DNA from: Spirochaetota bacterium
Lineage (GTDB): Bacteria; Spirochaetota; Spirochaetia; Treponematales; Rectinemataceae
Assembly (NCBI GenBank): GCA_022711355.1
Contig: JAKLFE010000006.1
Coordinates: 49,889-113,888, forward strand
Length of the DNA: 64,000 nt
Direction: 5' to 3'
Shown: piece after piece, positions 7,232 through 16,098 of the stretch
Position numbering within the stretch: the first letter of the stretch is position 1
Layout: each line of letters begins with the position of its first letter
Program-made: the position numbers and the translations under genes
The notes under the pieces: model-generated
Told to the model about the DNA's origin: nothing
The model's database searches: none
What the model saw: the letters and a program-made list of their open reading frames with translations, nothing else

Positions 7232-8217
7232 GCCACCTCGGCCACCGCCGCCGCCAGCCGCGGGGCCGCGTGGAGGTACTCGGTGCTCCGCCGCTTCTGG
7301 TCGATGTCGCGGAAGACCCGCTCGACCTGCTCCGCGGAAAGGCCGGAGCCGGAGGCTATGTCGGCGATCGGCACGCCGTTGTTCTTCCCGTACAGGCAGA
7401 GGTCCATGAGCTGGTAGGGAAGGGAGAAGTAGAACTCCTCCTGCGACTGGGGCATCGAGTAGGTGTCGGTGGTCGGGGGGCGCTTCCGGATCTCCTCGGG
7501 CACGCCGAGGAAGGCCGCCATCCGGTAGACCTGCGACTTGTAGAGGTGGGCGATGGGCTTGAAGTCGGCGGCGCCGTCGCCGAGCTTCACGAAGAAGCCC
7601 TGGTCGTACTCGAGCCGGTTCGGCGTCCCGGACACGGCGTAGTTCAGGCGGTCGGCATGGTGGTACTCCATCATCTTGCGCACGCGCTGCTTGAAGTTGG
7701 TGGCGGCGACGATGCCGAGGTAGGCCTCGGGGCTGAGCCGGCACTTCACTTCCTCGCCCTCGGCCGTGAGGATCACCACCGAGAAGAGCCGGAAGCTGTC
7801 CGTGTCCACGACGCTCGGCAGGACGATCTTGGCCTTGTCGCTGTCCTTGAAGGCGGGATAGACGAGGCGGATGGCGTCGTTCCTGCGCCGGTAGCAGCCG
7901 GCCGCCTCGAGGAGGGGGGATATCTCCTCGACGGCGGAATCGATGCCCAGGGAATCCGAGAGCAGCCGGCTCAGCCTGAGCGTGTCCGAGGAGGATTCCC
8001 GCTCCGGCATGTGGAGGCCGAAGACCCGCTCCTTGCCCAGGGCGCGGACGCAGAGCGAGGCGACGACGCTCGAGTCGATCCCGCCCGACATGGCGACGAC
8101 CGCCCCCTTGCGCCGGTACTTCGCGACGTACTCGCGGATGGAATCGCAGATCCGCTCCGCCTCCGCCGCGGCGTCGATCGCGAGAGCCTCGGGTCCGAAG
8201 CGCTTGGTTTCGCTCAT
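7222..8217 (-). CDS. nadE: NAD(+) synthetase, ammonia-dependent type
   Basis: A 331-residue ATP pyrophosphatase that amidates nicotinic-acid adenine dinucleotide. The PP-loop SGGIDSS is at residues 44-50, followed by GTPNRLEYDQGFFVKLGDGAAD and HLYKSQVY, which are characteristic of NadE. There is no N-terminal nitrilase-type glutaminase domain, so it should use free ammonia. It starts 16 bases after the asparagine synthetase stop and is part of the minus-strand run wzz-like, carrier-like, asnB, nadE. A NAD synthetase in a polysaccharide operon is unusual; it may have been recruited to amidate a sugar or acyl acid, but the sequence itself looks like an ordinary NadE. Confidence 0.85.
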   Translation of the reverse strand: MSETKRFGPEALAIDAAAEAERICDSIREYVAKYRRKGAVVAMSGGIDSSVVASLCVRALGKERVFGLHMPERESSSDTLRLSRLLSDSLGIDSAVEEISPLLEAAGCYRRRNDAIRLVYPAFKDSDKAKIVLPSVVDTDSFRLFSVVILTAEGEEVKCRLSPEAYLGIVAATNFKQRVRKMMEYHHADRLNYAVSGTPNRLEYDQGFFVKLGDGAADFKPIAHLYKSQVYRMAAFLGVPEEIRKRPPTTDTYSMPQSQEEFYFSLPYQLMDLCLYGKNNGVPIADIASGSGLSAEQVERVFRDIDQKRRSTEYLHAAPRLAAAVAEVAHS

Positions 8218-8233
8218 CGTCTGTCTTCCTTTC

Positions 8234-10219
8234 CTATCGCTTGAGCATGTCGAAGGCCTTGAGCGGCTCGGGAGCCGGCTTGGCCGCCGGGCCCGAGCCC
8301 TCGCCCGCGATGAAGTGCCGGTGCGCGAGCTGCGTCGAGACGACGGCCACCACCCGCATGTTGTCCGTGTTGCTCATGCCCCGCCCCCCGACGGCCGCGC
8401 ACTTGGCGAAGAGCGCGGCCACGGGGACCGGGTCGAATACGCCCGCCTCGCGCAGGGCCCCCTCCGAGACGAGGCCGTCCAGCCACTCGGGGCGCCCGCC
8501 CTGGAAGAAGCTCGAGGCGTCGGGGGCGCGGTAGGGCTGCTTGGGCCTATGGAGAATGGACTCGGGCACGAGGTCCGCGAACTCGCGCTTGAGGACGTGC
8601 TTCTCGTCGAGCCCGAGGAGCTTGTGGCGCGAGGGGAAGGAGTTGGCCAGGTCCATCACCCCCGCGTCGAGGAAGGGGAAGCGGCCCTCCACCGAGTTGC
8701 CCATGAGCATGCGGTCGCCCTGGGCGGAGAGGATGTAGCCCGGCAGGAGGGTCGTGAACTCGAGCCACTGGGCGCGCGCGACCGGGTCCCAGGCCTCGCT
8801 CCCGGCCGGCATCCGCGCGACGAGCTCCTCGTCGGGCCGGAGGGACTCGATGGCCGCTCGGAAGCCGGGGTCGAGCATGCGGCGCAGGGCCTCGGTCGAG
8901 TCCCAGCGCGGCCGGTGCGAGAGGGCGGGGTCCGAGGGGTCGAGGTTCTTGCCGAAGAAGGCGCGCGCGAAGGAAGGCGCCTTGCCCGGCGAGCGGAGCA
9001 TCCACGGATAGAGGAGCTCGGCCGCGCGCGCGCGCATCGTCGATCCGGGATCCCGCGCGAGGAAGGCCCGCACCCGGGCCTCGCGGAAGATGTCGTAGCC
9101 CGCGAGGACCTCGTCGGAGCCCTCCCCCGTCACGACGACCTTGTAGCCCGATCGCCGGACGAGCCGCGACAGGAGGTACAGCGGCGCGGGCGCCGTCCGG
9201 AGGATGGGCTTCTCCCCGTGCCAGACGACCTCGGGGAAGACCCCGGCGATATCCGCCGCCGAGACCTCGACGCTGAGGTGCTCGGTGCCGAGCCGGCGCG
9301 CCATCTCCTCCTGGTAGGCGCCCTCGTCGAATTCGGCGTCGGCGAAGCGGAGGGAGAAGGTGCGGAGGGGCGCGCCCGTGTACTTCGCGATGACCGCGGC
9401 CGTCACCGAGGAGTCGATGCCGCCGGAGAGGTAGGCCCCCACCGGCACGTCGCTCCGCAGGAAGCGCAGGCGCGTCGCCTCGACGAGCTTCTCGCGGAGG
9501 CGCCTGCCGTTCTCGACGATGTCCTGCGACGGCTCCTCGCCCGCGGGCGGGAAGGAAGCCTGCCAGTAGGCCCGCTTCTCGAGGCCGCCGTTCCGCAGGA
9601 CCGCCCAGTGGCCCGGCTCCAGCTCCTGGACGCCCGCGTAGGGAGTCCTCGGGGCGACGGGGCACCAGAAGGAGAAGAGCTCCGCCATGCCCGCCGGATC
9701 GAAGGAGCGGGGCACGGAAGGGTCGGCGAAGATGGCCTTCATCTCGGAGGCGAAGAGGAAGCGCTTCGGCGTCGAGCAGTAGTAGAGCGGGAGGATGCCC
9801 GAGGGGTCGCGGGACAGGGCGAGCTCTCCCCGGCCGCGGTCCCAGAGGGCGATGGCCCACTGGCCGTTGAAGCGGCGGAAGCACTCGGGCCCCCAGGCCT
9901 CCCAGGCGTGGACGACGACCTCGGTGTCGGAAGCCGTCCTGAACCTATGGCCGCGGGCCTTCAGCTCCTCGGCCAGCTCAACGTAGTTGAAGATCTCGCC
10001 GTTGAAGCTGATCCAGACGCGGCCGTCCTCGTTGGACAGGGGCTGGACGCCGCCGGCCGCGTCGATGATGGCGAGCCTCGTGTGGCCGAGGGCGGCTACC
10101 TCGTCGCGGTAGTAGCCGGAGCCGTCGGGGCCGCGGTGGGCGAGGCGCCCCATCATCCGCAGGACGAGATCAGCGTCGGGCTCCCCCGAGCGGGAGACGA
10201 AGCCGCAGATGCCGCACAT
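8234..10219 (-). CDS. asnB: Asparagine synthetase (glutamine-hydrolysing) family protein
   Basis: A 661-residue class-II amidotransferase. Cys2 (MCGICGF) is the glutaminase nucleophile, RGPDGSG and FNGEIFNY are the glutamine-site blocks, and LSGGIDSS (about residues 264-270) is the ATP PP-loop of the synthetase half. All catalytic blocks of AsnB are present. Polysaccharide loci of the exosortase-A type and many capsule loci carry such a gene, where it is thought to amidate a carboxyl group on the glycan or an attached acyl chain rather than make free asparagine; this is inference here. It sits between the carrier-like gene (directly upstream, stop adjacent to start) and nadE. Confidence 0.9.
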   Translation of the reverse strand: MCGICGFVSRSGEPDADLVLRMMGRLAHRGPDGSGYYRDEVAALGHTRLAIIDAAGGVQPLSNEDGRVWISFNGEIFNYVELAEELKARGHRFRTASDTEVVVHAWEAWGPECFRRFNGQWAIALWDRGRGELALSRDPSGILPLYYCSTPKRFLFASEMKAIFADPSVPRSFDPAGMAELFSFWCPVAPRTPYAGVQELEPGHWAVLRNGGLEKRAYWQASFPPAGEEPSQDIVENGRRLREKLVEATRLRFLRSDVPVGAYLSGGIDSSVTAAVIAKYTGAPLRTFSLRFADAEFDEGAYQEEMARRLGTEHLSVEVSAADIAGVFPEVVWHGEKPILRTAPAPLYLLSRLVRRSGYKVVVTGEGSDEVLAGYDIFREARVRAFLARDPGSTMRARAAELLYPWMLRSPGKAPSFARAFFGKNLDPSDPALSHRPRWDSTEALRRMLDPGFRAAIESLRPDEELVARMPAGSEAWDPVARAQWLEFTTLLPGYILSAQGDRMLMGNSVEGRFPFLDAGVMDLANSFPSRHKLLGLDEKHVLKREFADLVPESILHRPKQPYRAPDASSFFQGGRPEWLDGLVSEGALREAGVFDPVPVAALFAKCAAVGGRGMSNTDNMRVVAVVSTQLAHRHFIAGEGSGPAAKPAPEPLKAFDMLKR

Positions 10220-10429
10220 CTATCGTTTCCCCGTCCGAGCTAATACGAAGCGCTCGAGGACGGCGGCCGATCCCAGGTTCCCGGCGCAGATGTCGGCGTC
10301 GGAGAGCTCGATGCCGAAGGTCTGCTCGACGAAGAGGGCGGCCCCCACCAGGGCCAGCTCGGGGTCGGCGGCGCGGGAGGGCGAGGAGGAGAAATCCTTG
10401 AGCATGAGCATCTGTTCTTCTTTCCGCAT
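10220..10429 (-). CDS. Carrier-protein-like small protein lacking the attachment Ser
   Basis: A 69-residue protein resembling the second half of an acyl carrier protein: ELALVGAALFVEQTFGIELSD, then a late NLGSAAVLERFV helix. Where carrier proteins have D-S-L for phosphopantetheine, this one has D-P-E-L, so it probably cannot be primed. The start MRKEEQ is preferred because it clears the end of the upstream gene by 41 bases; a Met six codons later is also possible. It lies immediately before asnB with no gap. It could be a docking or recognition subunit for the amidotransferase, or a decayed carrier. The length is below the usual 75-90 residues. Confidence 0.6.
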   Translation of the reverse strand: MRKEEQMLMLKDFSSSPSRAADPELALVGAALFVEQTFGIELSDADICAGNLGSAAVLERFVLARTGKR

Positions 10430-10470
10430 TGGTATCCCCGATGCCGCGCAGGAGATCGCGAGGAGCCCCA

Positions 10471-11673
10471 TCAAGGGCCGCTCGGCGCGTCCCGCTGGGC
10501 TTTCTTGACGGCGAGCTCTTGTTTCCAAACCGAAAGCTGATGGAGGAAGAGCGCGAGCGCGATGCTCAGGGCGAAGCTCCCGCCGAAGGCCTTGATCACG
10601 AGCTCGGACCGCCTGGGGCCGGATTTCTCTTCGGGCACCTCGGCCATCTCGAAGACCTGGAAGATGGGCTCCGATTCGGGCGATAGCTTCGCGGCCTCGT
10701 ATTGGGGCGAGAGGGTATTGTAGATGCGCTGCTGGATATCGAGCTCGTTCGTCAGGAAGGAGAACTCGGTGGCGACCTCGGCCACGCTGCGCGTCACCCC
10801 CTCATCGCCCGTGGCCGAGGGCAGCATCGTCTGGTTCTGGCTGATGAGGTCCTGCAGGTTCCTTAATTCCTCGTTGAGTTGCTCGAGATGGGGATCGTCG
10901 CTCCTGGAATAGGACGTGTAGTTCTTGATCTCGATCTCTTTCATGATCACTTGCGACCGCAGGTTAGCCAGCGCCGAGGCCTGGGAGACCCCCAGCTCCT
11001 GCGCGTTCAGCACGCCATACTTGCGCTGCAGGTTCTTGAGCCGGTTCTGCAGCGTGCCGATCGAGGCGCGCACCTCGAGGAGCTTCTCTTCCAGGCTCTG
11101 CTTCGTCTTCTCCTTGGCGATGCCGCGGTTTTGCGAGAACCATTCGTTGAGCAGCTCGACCGTCCGGTTGACGAGGTCTCGCGCGAAAACGGGGTTGATA
11201 TCACTGTAGGTGAGCCGGAGGCTCCCGGTATTCCGCGAATAGTTGAATGTAAGGTTCCGCAGTAAAAATTCTCTTGCCTTGGTCTTGGCCGCTTTTTCAA
11301 GCTGATATTTCTCTATAATATCAAATTCCGCCACTAAGCGGTCCAGAATCGTACGACTATGCAGTATCTCGAGCAGCATATCGCCGTTGCTGTAGCCGGT
11401 CACGGGCCGGTTCTGGGCGCCGATCCCGAGAGCATTTAGAATGGAGTCTGAGATATCGCTTTGGGTGTTCGTCGTGACGAAAAGCACGGCCTCGGCGGTG
11501 TAGGTATTTGGAAGCGGGCTCTGCTCGGGCGGAAGCTTGATGCTGATTATAGCGAAGGCCACCACCGCGAGCGTCACGAAACCCGGGATACCGACGATGA
11601 GCCATTTATAGCGCATGAGGATTCGGTAGTAGCGCAAGAACACTTCGAGTAAATTCGGCCCCGTATCTTCCAT
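10471..11673 (-). CDS. Polysaccharide chain-length determinant (Wzz family)
   Basis: A 400-residue inner-membrane co-polymerase that sets chain length. It has the Wzz layout: an N-terminal membrane helix (about residues 23-49, WLIVGIPGFVTLAVVAFAII), a long periplasmic part rich in coiled coil (residues about 165-300, with KQSLEEKLLEVRASIGTLQNR), and a C-terminal helix (about 361-385, GGSFALSIALALFLHQL). There is no fused tyrosine-kinase domain. AGAGGG eight bases upstream supports the start. It is the first gene of the minus-strand run that continues into the carrier-like gene, asnB and nadE. It should act with the exporter at 1920 and the polymerase at 14697. Confidence 0.85.
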   Translation of the reverse strand: MEDTGPNLLEVFLRYYRILMRYKWLIVGIPGFVTLAVVAFAIISIKLPPEQSPLPNTYTAEAVLFVTTNTQSDISDSILNALGIGAQNRPVTGYSNGDMLLEILHSRTILDRLVAEFDIIEKYQLEKAAKTKAREFLLRNLTFNYSRNTGSLRLTYSDINPVFARDLVNRTVELLNEWFSQNRGIAKEKTKQSLEEKLLEVRASIGTLQNRLKNLQRKYGVLNAQELGVSQASALANLRSQVIMKEIEIKNYTSYSRSDDPHLEQLNEELRNLQDLISQNQTMLPSATGDEGVTRSVAEVATEFSFLTNELDIQQRIYNTLSPQYEAAKLSPESEPIFQVFEMAEVPEEKSGPRRSELVIKAFGGSFALSIALALFLHQLSVWKQELAVKKAQRDAPSGP

Positions 11674-11869
11674 TGAGATTCCCTCTTTCGCGACCTAGTC
11701 GTTCGAATATAGCCGCCGCACCAGGTCCAGTAAAGTAGTCACAAAGGCGATGCGCAGCCGAGCGATATACCGTGGTTACTGGAGACAACCGATGGAAACG
11801 GGTATCATGATCAGGAAGTAGCCGGGTAGGGACGAACAAAACGCCACAGATGGAGGCTTCGGAGGAGTC

Positions 11870-12640
11870 ATGCGAAGGATAAGGCTGGGATCGATACATG
11901 TCGATTACGTCACGCAGGCGGAAGCAATCGACCTGATCATAGATCGAGCGGGATCCCGAAAGGGCGGATATATCGTCACGCCGAATGTCGATCATATCGT
12001 GATCGCGGAGAGCAACGAAAAGTTGCGTGCCGCGTATGCCGACGCGACGCTTTCGCTCGCCGACGGCATGCCCCTGATTTGGGCGAGCAAGCTCATGGGC
12101 CGCCCCTTGCCGGAAAAGGTTTCCGGCTCCGATCTCATCCGCCCCCTTCTCCAGGCCGCCGCAGGCGCAGGCATGCGCGTCTATCTCATGGGAGCAGCCC
12201 CCGGAATCGGCCTCGCGGCGGCGCAGCGGCTCGTTGAGGAGATGCCCGCCCTGGCGATCGTCGGGGCTGATTCGCCGCCGCTTGGCTTTGACGTCGATAA
12301 GGACCTGGAAAGGGCAGTGATAGACAAGATGGTGGCGGCTCGCCCCGACATCGCCCTGATAGCCTTGGGCTGCCCTAAGCAGGAAATACTGATGCATCGG
12401 TGGTATAGGGCGCGCATAGGGCCCGTCATGCTCGGCATCGGGGCGAGCCTCGATTTCATCGCGGGAAAGGTGAAGCGGGCGCCACCCTGGATGTCGGACC
12501 ACGGCCTCGAGTGGGTCTTCAGGCTCATCCAGGATCCTAGACGCCTAGCGAAACGATATATAGTCAGAGACGCGCGCATCGTTGGAATCCTCGCACGGAT
12601 GCTCCGCGAGCCGCGGAGCACGTGGTTTTTCGAATCATAG
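11870..12640 (+). CDS. WecG/TagA/CpsF family glycosyltransferase (GT26)
   Basis: A 256-residue GT26 enzyme, which adds the second sugar (typically a ManNAc-type residue) to the lipid-linked first sugar. Conserved family blocks are VTPNVDH, SLADGMPLIWASKL, VSGSDL, YLMGAAPG, ALGCPKQE and GIGASLDFIAGKVKRAPPW. The enzyme is a peripheral membrane protein with an amphipathic C-terminal tail (RLAKRYIVRDARIV). GGAGGAG three bases before the ATG decides the start. It is divergent from the chain-length gene across a 196-base spacer in which I see no gene, and convergent with the Asn-synthetase-like gene. Confidence 0.92.
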   Translation: MRRIRLGSIHVDYVTQAEAIDLIIDRAGSRKGGYIVTPNVDHIVIAESNEKLRAAYADATLSLADGMPLIWASKLMGRPLPEKVSGSDLIRPLLQAAAGAGMRVYLMGAAPGIGLAAAQRLVEEMPALAIVGADSPPLGFDVDKDLERAVIDKMVAARPDIALIALGCPKQEILMHRWYRARIGPVMLGIGASLDFIAGKVKRAPPWMSDHGLEWVFRLIQDPRRLAKRYIVRDARIVGILARMLREPRSTWFFES

Positions 12641-12662
12641 CCATCGCCCGCCGAGGTCGACG

Positions 12663-14477
12663 CTACGCGCGCGGCGTGATTTCTCCTACCAGACATCCCA
12701 GCGACGCACAGCGAAGGTAGAGCAGTGGAGATTCGTGGGAAGCCGTCTCGCTGGAGATCAAGCTCATGCCCAGACTGCCGAGCAGCTCCGTCGATGAGGC
12801 GAACGCATCTCCAAAGAAGGCGCGATTGGCTCCATCGCGAGTATATCGATCCACGTACCAATCCATGTCGCCTCCTCCCTTGCCTCCCTTCTGCATCCAC
12901 GCGGGCAAGCGCTTCAGCGCCTTCCGGCACAGCGCGCTCCGTAGATGCGCCAAGCGGTAGCCGACCACTCCCTGCGCCGGCCATCCGCCCGAACTCTCCT
13001 TGGGCACATGGGAGAGCTCCGGGAAGCGGCGCCGATAGAACGCGTTATAAAGACGGTCGCCGGCACGCAGTGCCTTCGAGATTCCCATGCATGCGGAAAA
13101 CAGCTCTTCGTCATAGAACGGGCAGAGAGTCTGCGTCTTGCGCAGGAACGCGACCGGCCCGCCGGAGGTGAAAAGCGAAGCTCGGAACCGGTACAGGATC
13201 ATCTCCATTAAGTCGGCGTCGGTACGGCTGATCGGACGATACCGATCGATCAAGCGGACGAGACCGGCCTTGGCGGAAGACTCGACCTGCGAGGCGATCT
13301 CCTCGTGCAATCCGGTGATTTTCTTGCCGTATCCCGAGGACATTCGTCTCAAATAGGCCTCATCAGGGAGCGGGGGGCCGGAATAACGATCTTGGCCGGC
13401 GATGACGCCAAGCGGGGATTCGCCGCTCAGCTTCAACTTACAGTAGAACCCCCCGCCGACGACGACATCGCCGATGTGGCCATCGAGGATGAACGAGGGC
13501 GACTCCCTCCGTAGTTCTTCTAGATTGCCATAAATATGGCTGCTCTCCAGGGAATTCGCCGTCATCGTGCCATATAAAAAGTCGTCGGCGAAACGGGTAG
13601 GCGCCTCGGATGGAATGCGGAACACCTCGGTGCTGAGGCCGATCGCCTCAGCGGCGCGCTGGGCGAATCGGGCTTCGTTCGTCTGCGGGTTGTCGGAAGT
13701 CACGAGCCGCATTCGCTTCTTCCTGCAATACGCGGCGATCAGGCGGGAGTCATAGCCCCCGCTGAGGCCCGCAGCCAGTGGTTCATCCCCAAGACGGCCG
13801 AAGAATGCCGAGAATAATCCGTCAAGGAGCTCGATCGCCTCGTTTTCATCGGTAATACGCGAGCTCAGCTCGGGATAAGAAGGCAAGCTTTCCTCGGAAC
13901 ATTCGAGCTTCTCAGGTTCATCAAGGGAGAGGGACAATACCTGTCCGGGGCCGACCCTCCCCACTTCGGGGAAAAGCGAGGACTGGAAGGGGAGATAGCC
14001 ATAGGTCAGGTACTCAGCGCAGGCAGGCAAGGAAGGCTTCGCTCCCTCGGCCACATCGAATTGGTTGATGCCGAGCAGCAACCCGCCTTGCAAGCCGCGA
14101 TAGTAGAGCGGCATGCTGGCCAAGAAATCGGTTAAGGCGAACAAGCGCATCGCCTCGCGGTCGATCACGAACAGCGAGAACATCCCTCCGCCGATGGCAG
14201 AGCGCATCCCGCCGATCCCGGAGCGGATGTATGCATCCAACAATAGCCCAAGCGATTCTTCCAGCGAAAAACTCTTCGCGGTGCGCGTATATAGGTGTCC
14301 GACGCAGACCAGGCTCAGCGAGCCGTCCCTACGCTCGCAGAAGGCCGGGCTGTGCCCATACCGCGATATGTCGATCCTCAGCTCTACAGCATGATCGCGG
14401 CTGCGCAGAATCCGCAGGGTCAGCCCGCGCGTGCCTGATGCCGTCCGCCACGTTACTACCAGCCTCTCTCGAACCAT
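12663..14477 (-). CDS. Asparagine-synthetase-like protein without glutaminase Cys
   Basis: A 604-residue protein with an AsnB-like layout. An N-terminal domain (GGGMFSLFVIDREAMRLF, YYRGLQGG, VGRVGPGQ) precedes a synthetase domain with the PP-loop SGGYDSR (about residues 240-246) and a later DGHIGDVVVGGG. The N-terminus does not begin with Cys, so no glutamine hydrolysis is expected; in this it resembles beta-lactam synthetase and lasso-peptide cyclases, which adenylate a carboxyl group for amide formation. The start is taken at MVRERLVV, with GAGGGGG six bases upstream; a Met 18 codons earlier is possible. It is divergent from the polymerase gene. It may modify the glycan, or it may be the cyclase for the peptide at 44586; neither is shown. 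Confidence 0.78.
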   Translation of the reverse strand: MVRERLVVTWRTASGTRGLTLRILRSRDHAVELRIDISRYGHSPAFCERRDGSLSLVCVGHLYTRTAKSFSLEESLGLLLDAYIRSGIGGMRSAIGGGMFSLFVIDREAMRLFALTDFLASMPLYYRGLQGGLLLGINQFDVAEGAKPSLPACAEYLTYGYLPFQSSLFPEVGRVGPGQVLSLSLDEPEKLECSEESLPSYPELSSRITDENEAIELLDGLFSAFFGRLGDEPLAAGLSGGYDSRLIAAYCRKKRMRLVTSDNPQTNEARFAQRAAEAIGLSTEVFRIPSEAPTRFADDFLYGTMTANSLESSHIYGNLEELRRESPSFILDGHIGDVVVGGGFYCKLKLSGESPLGVIAGQDRYSGPPLPDEAYLRRMSSGYGKKITGLHEEIASQVESSAKAGLVRLIDRYRPISRTDADLMEMILYRFRASLFTSGGPVAFLRKTQTLCPFYDEELFSACMGISKALRAGDRLYNAFYRRRFPELSHVPKESSGGWPAQGVVGYRLAHLRSALCRKALKRLPAWMQKGGKGGGDMDWYVDRYTRDGANRAFFGDAFASSTELLGSLGMSLISSETASHESPLLYLRCASLGCLVGEITPRA

Positions 14478-14696
14478 CGTAGCCCCCTCGCTCCCCGGAT
14501 GGATCGCCGGTACCCAGCAAGCCTCTTTCATGATACCTTAGCAGTTCCTCGGAAGAATACCCCGCGCGCGCCACGCGGCCTCCGGCGCGACCTCGCACCG
14601 GGATCCTTTCATGACCATACATCATGTTATAATGATGAGACTCCAGTTTGCGACAGATATCGGATATATAACTGAAGGCATGCGGGAGGGAACGAT

Positions 14697-16070
14697 TTGA
14701 CGCCTTTTGTTCCACTAGCGATGTTTGGCTGGGTTTTCATCATGATAGGTCTCTTCTTGCGCACGACGCCGCAAAAAGCAGTCGCGATAGGAACCATCGG
14801 CGGCTTCCTCCTCCTGCCTTTTTTCGCCTACGATTTCCCGTTCATCCCGGCCTATGACAAGGCGACCAGCATCGCGCTTGGCCTGATACTGGGAGGCGCT
14901 CTCTCCGGTCAATCGCGGCGGAATCCCCTCCGAATGTCATCCTATGACCTGCCCATGTTCATCTGGTGCTTCGTCTCTCCCATTACGTCTTCGCTGTCCA
15001 ACGGCCTAGGCCTCTACAACGGCATTTCAGACATGGTAGGGAAACTGCTCGCATGGGGCGTTTTTTACTGGGCCGGGAGGAAATACTTCTCGACCGGCAC
15101 TTCCTTGCGGACCCTCACCTGGGGCTTTGTTCTCGGAGGCGTCGTCTATACGCCCTTGGTCCTTTTCGAAGTTCGGATGAGCCCGCAGCTCTCCAACATA
15201 GTCTACGGATTCTTTCCCCACGATTTTATTCAACACATCCGATACGGTGGCTATCGGCCCATCGTTTTCCTGAAGCACGGCTTGATGGTGTCCCTATGGA
15301 TGGCGGCTACCGCCACGGCGACGTTCTGGCTCTGGCAGTCCAAACAAGCAAAAAGAGTCAGGGCTTTCCCGATCGCGCCCTTAGCCCTGCTTCTCATCGC
15401 CGCGACCGTTCTGTGCAAGTCCGCCAACGCCTGGGTCTACCTCTCCATCGGGTTGAGCGGTTTTTACTACTATAGGAAGACGAAGTCGACCTTGCTTTTC
15501 AGGATACTGCTCCTAGTGGTTCCGATCTACATATGCCTCCGTCTCATGCGGGTGGTTTCAATCGAGCAGCTGTTGGCCTTCGCCGGGAAGTTTTTCGACA
15601 TCCAGCGCATCGAATCATTGACAGTGAGATTGTTTCAAGAGGATCTATTCGGCGTCCGAGCGATGCAGCGATTCATGTTCGGCTGGGGAGGCTTCGGGCG
15701 AGGATGGCCAGTGGATCCCAATACGGGCCAGAGGCTGATCGAGTATGTAGACGCGTTCTGGGTAATCGCGATCAGCACGAGCGGACTGCTCGGCCTCGTT
15801 AGCATTTTCGGGGCCCTGGGTATCGGCTCTTGGAAGGTGCTGGGGCTCTACTCGAGATCGTCGAGAAGGGACTCGCAGACAAGCCGATCCGCCTTTGAAG
15901 TCGACGCGATCATCCTATGCCTAATCACCAGCCTTTTCCTCCTGGATTCGCTGCTGAACGCAATGGCCTCGCCGGTCTACGTCCTAGGCGCGGGTGCGCT
16001 GGTGAGTTATTACGTGAACGAAAAGGCGTCAAGTCTCGCCACTCAGAACTCGAGGCTTGTTCCACAATGA
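14697..16070 (+). CDS. O-antigen polymerase/ligase-like membrane protein (Wzy type)
   Basis: A 457-residue integral membrane protein with about eleven hydrophobic helices and one larger hydrophilic loop (roughly residues 285-360, containing FGWGGFGRGWPVDP). This shape and position, next to GT61 and a flippase, fit the Wzy polymerase that joins repeat units in the periplasm. The start is a TTG with GGGAGGG six bases upstream, so a non-ATG start is well supported. A TATAAT hexamer lies about 64 bases upstream at 14628-14633. Sequence conservation in this family is low, so assignment rests on topology and context. It overlaps nothing and is followed closely by the GT61 gene. Confidence 0.72.
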   Translation: MTPFVPLAMFGWVFIMIGLFLRTTPQKAVAIGTIGGFLLLPFFAYDFPFIPAYDKATSIALGLILGGALSGQSRRNPLRMSSYDLPMFIWCFVSPITSSLSNGLGLYNGISDMVGKLLAWGVFYWAGRKYFSTGTSLRTLTWGFVLGGVVYTPLVLFEVRMSPQLSNIVYGFFPHDFIQHIRYGGYRPIVFLKHGLMVSLWMAATATATFWLWQSKQAKRVRAFPIAPLALLLIAATVLCKSANAWVYLSIGLSGFYYYRKTKSTLLFRILLLVVPIYICLRLMRVVSIEQLLAFAGKFFDIQRIESLTVRLFQEDLFGVRAMQRFMFGWGGFGRGWPVDPNTGQRLIEYVDAFWVIAISTSGLLGLVSIFGALGIGSWKVLGLYSRSSRRDSQTSRSAFEVDAIILCLITSLFLLDSLLNAMASPVYVLGAGALVSYYVNEKASSLATQNSRLVPQ

Positions 16071-16098
16071 TCTACAGATCGCACCGGGGGCGAACAGC

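Noticed and set aside
14697..16070. Considered as an exosortase
   Set aside because: No exosortase Cys/Arg/His motif set is visible, and the topology with one large late periplasmic loop fits a Wzy-type polymerase better.
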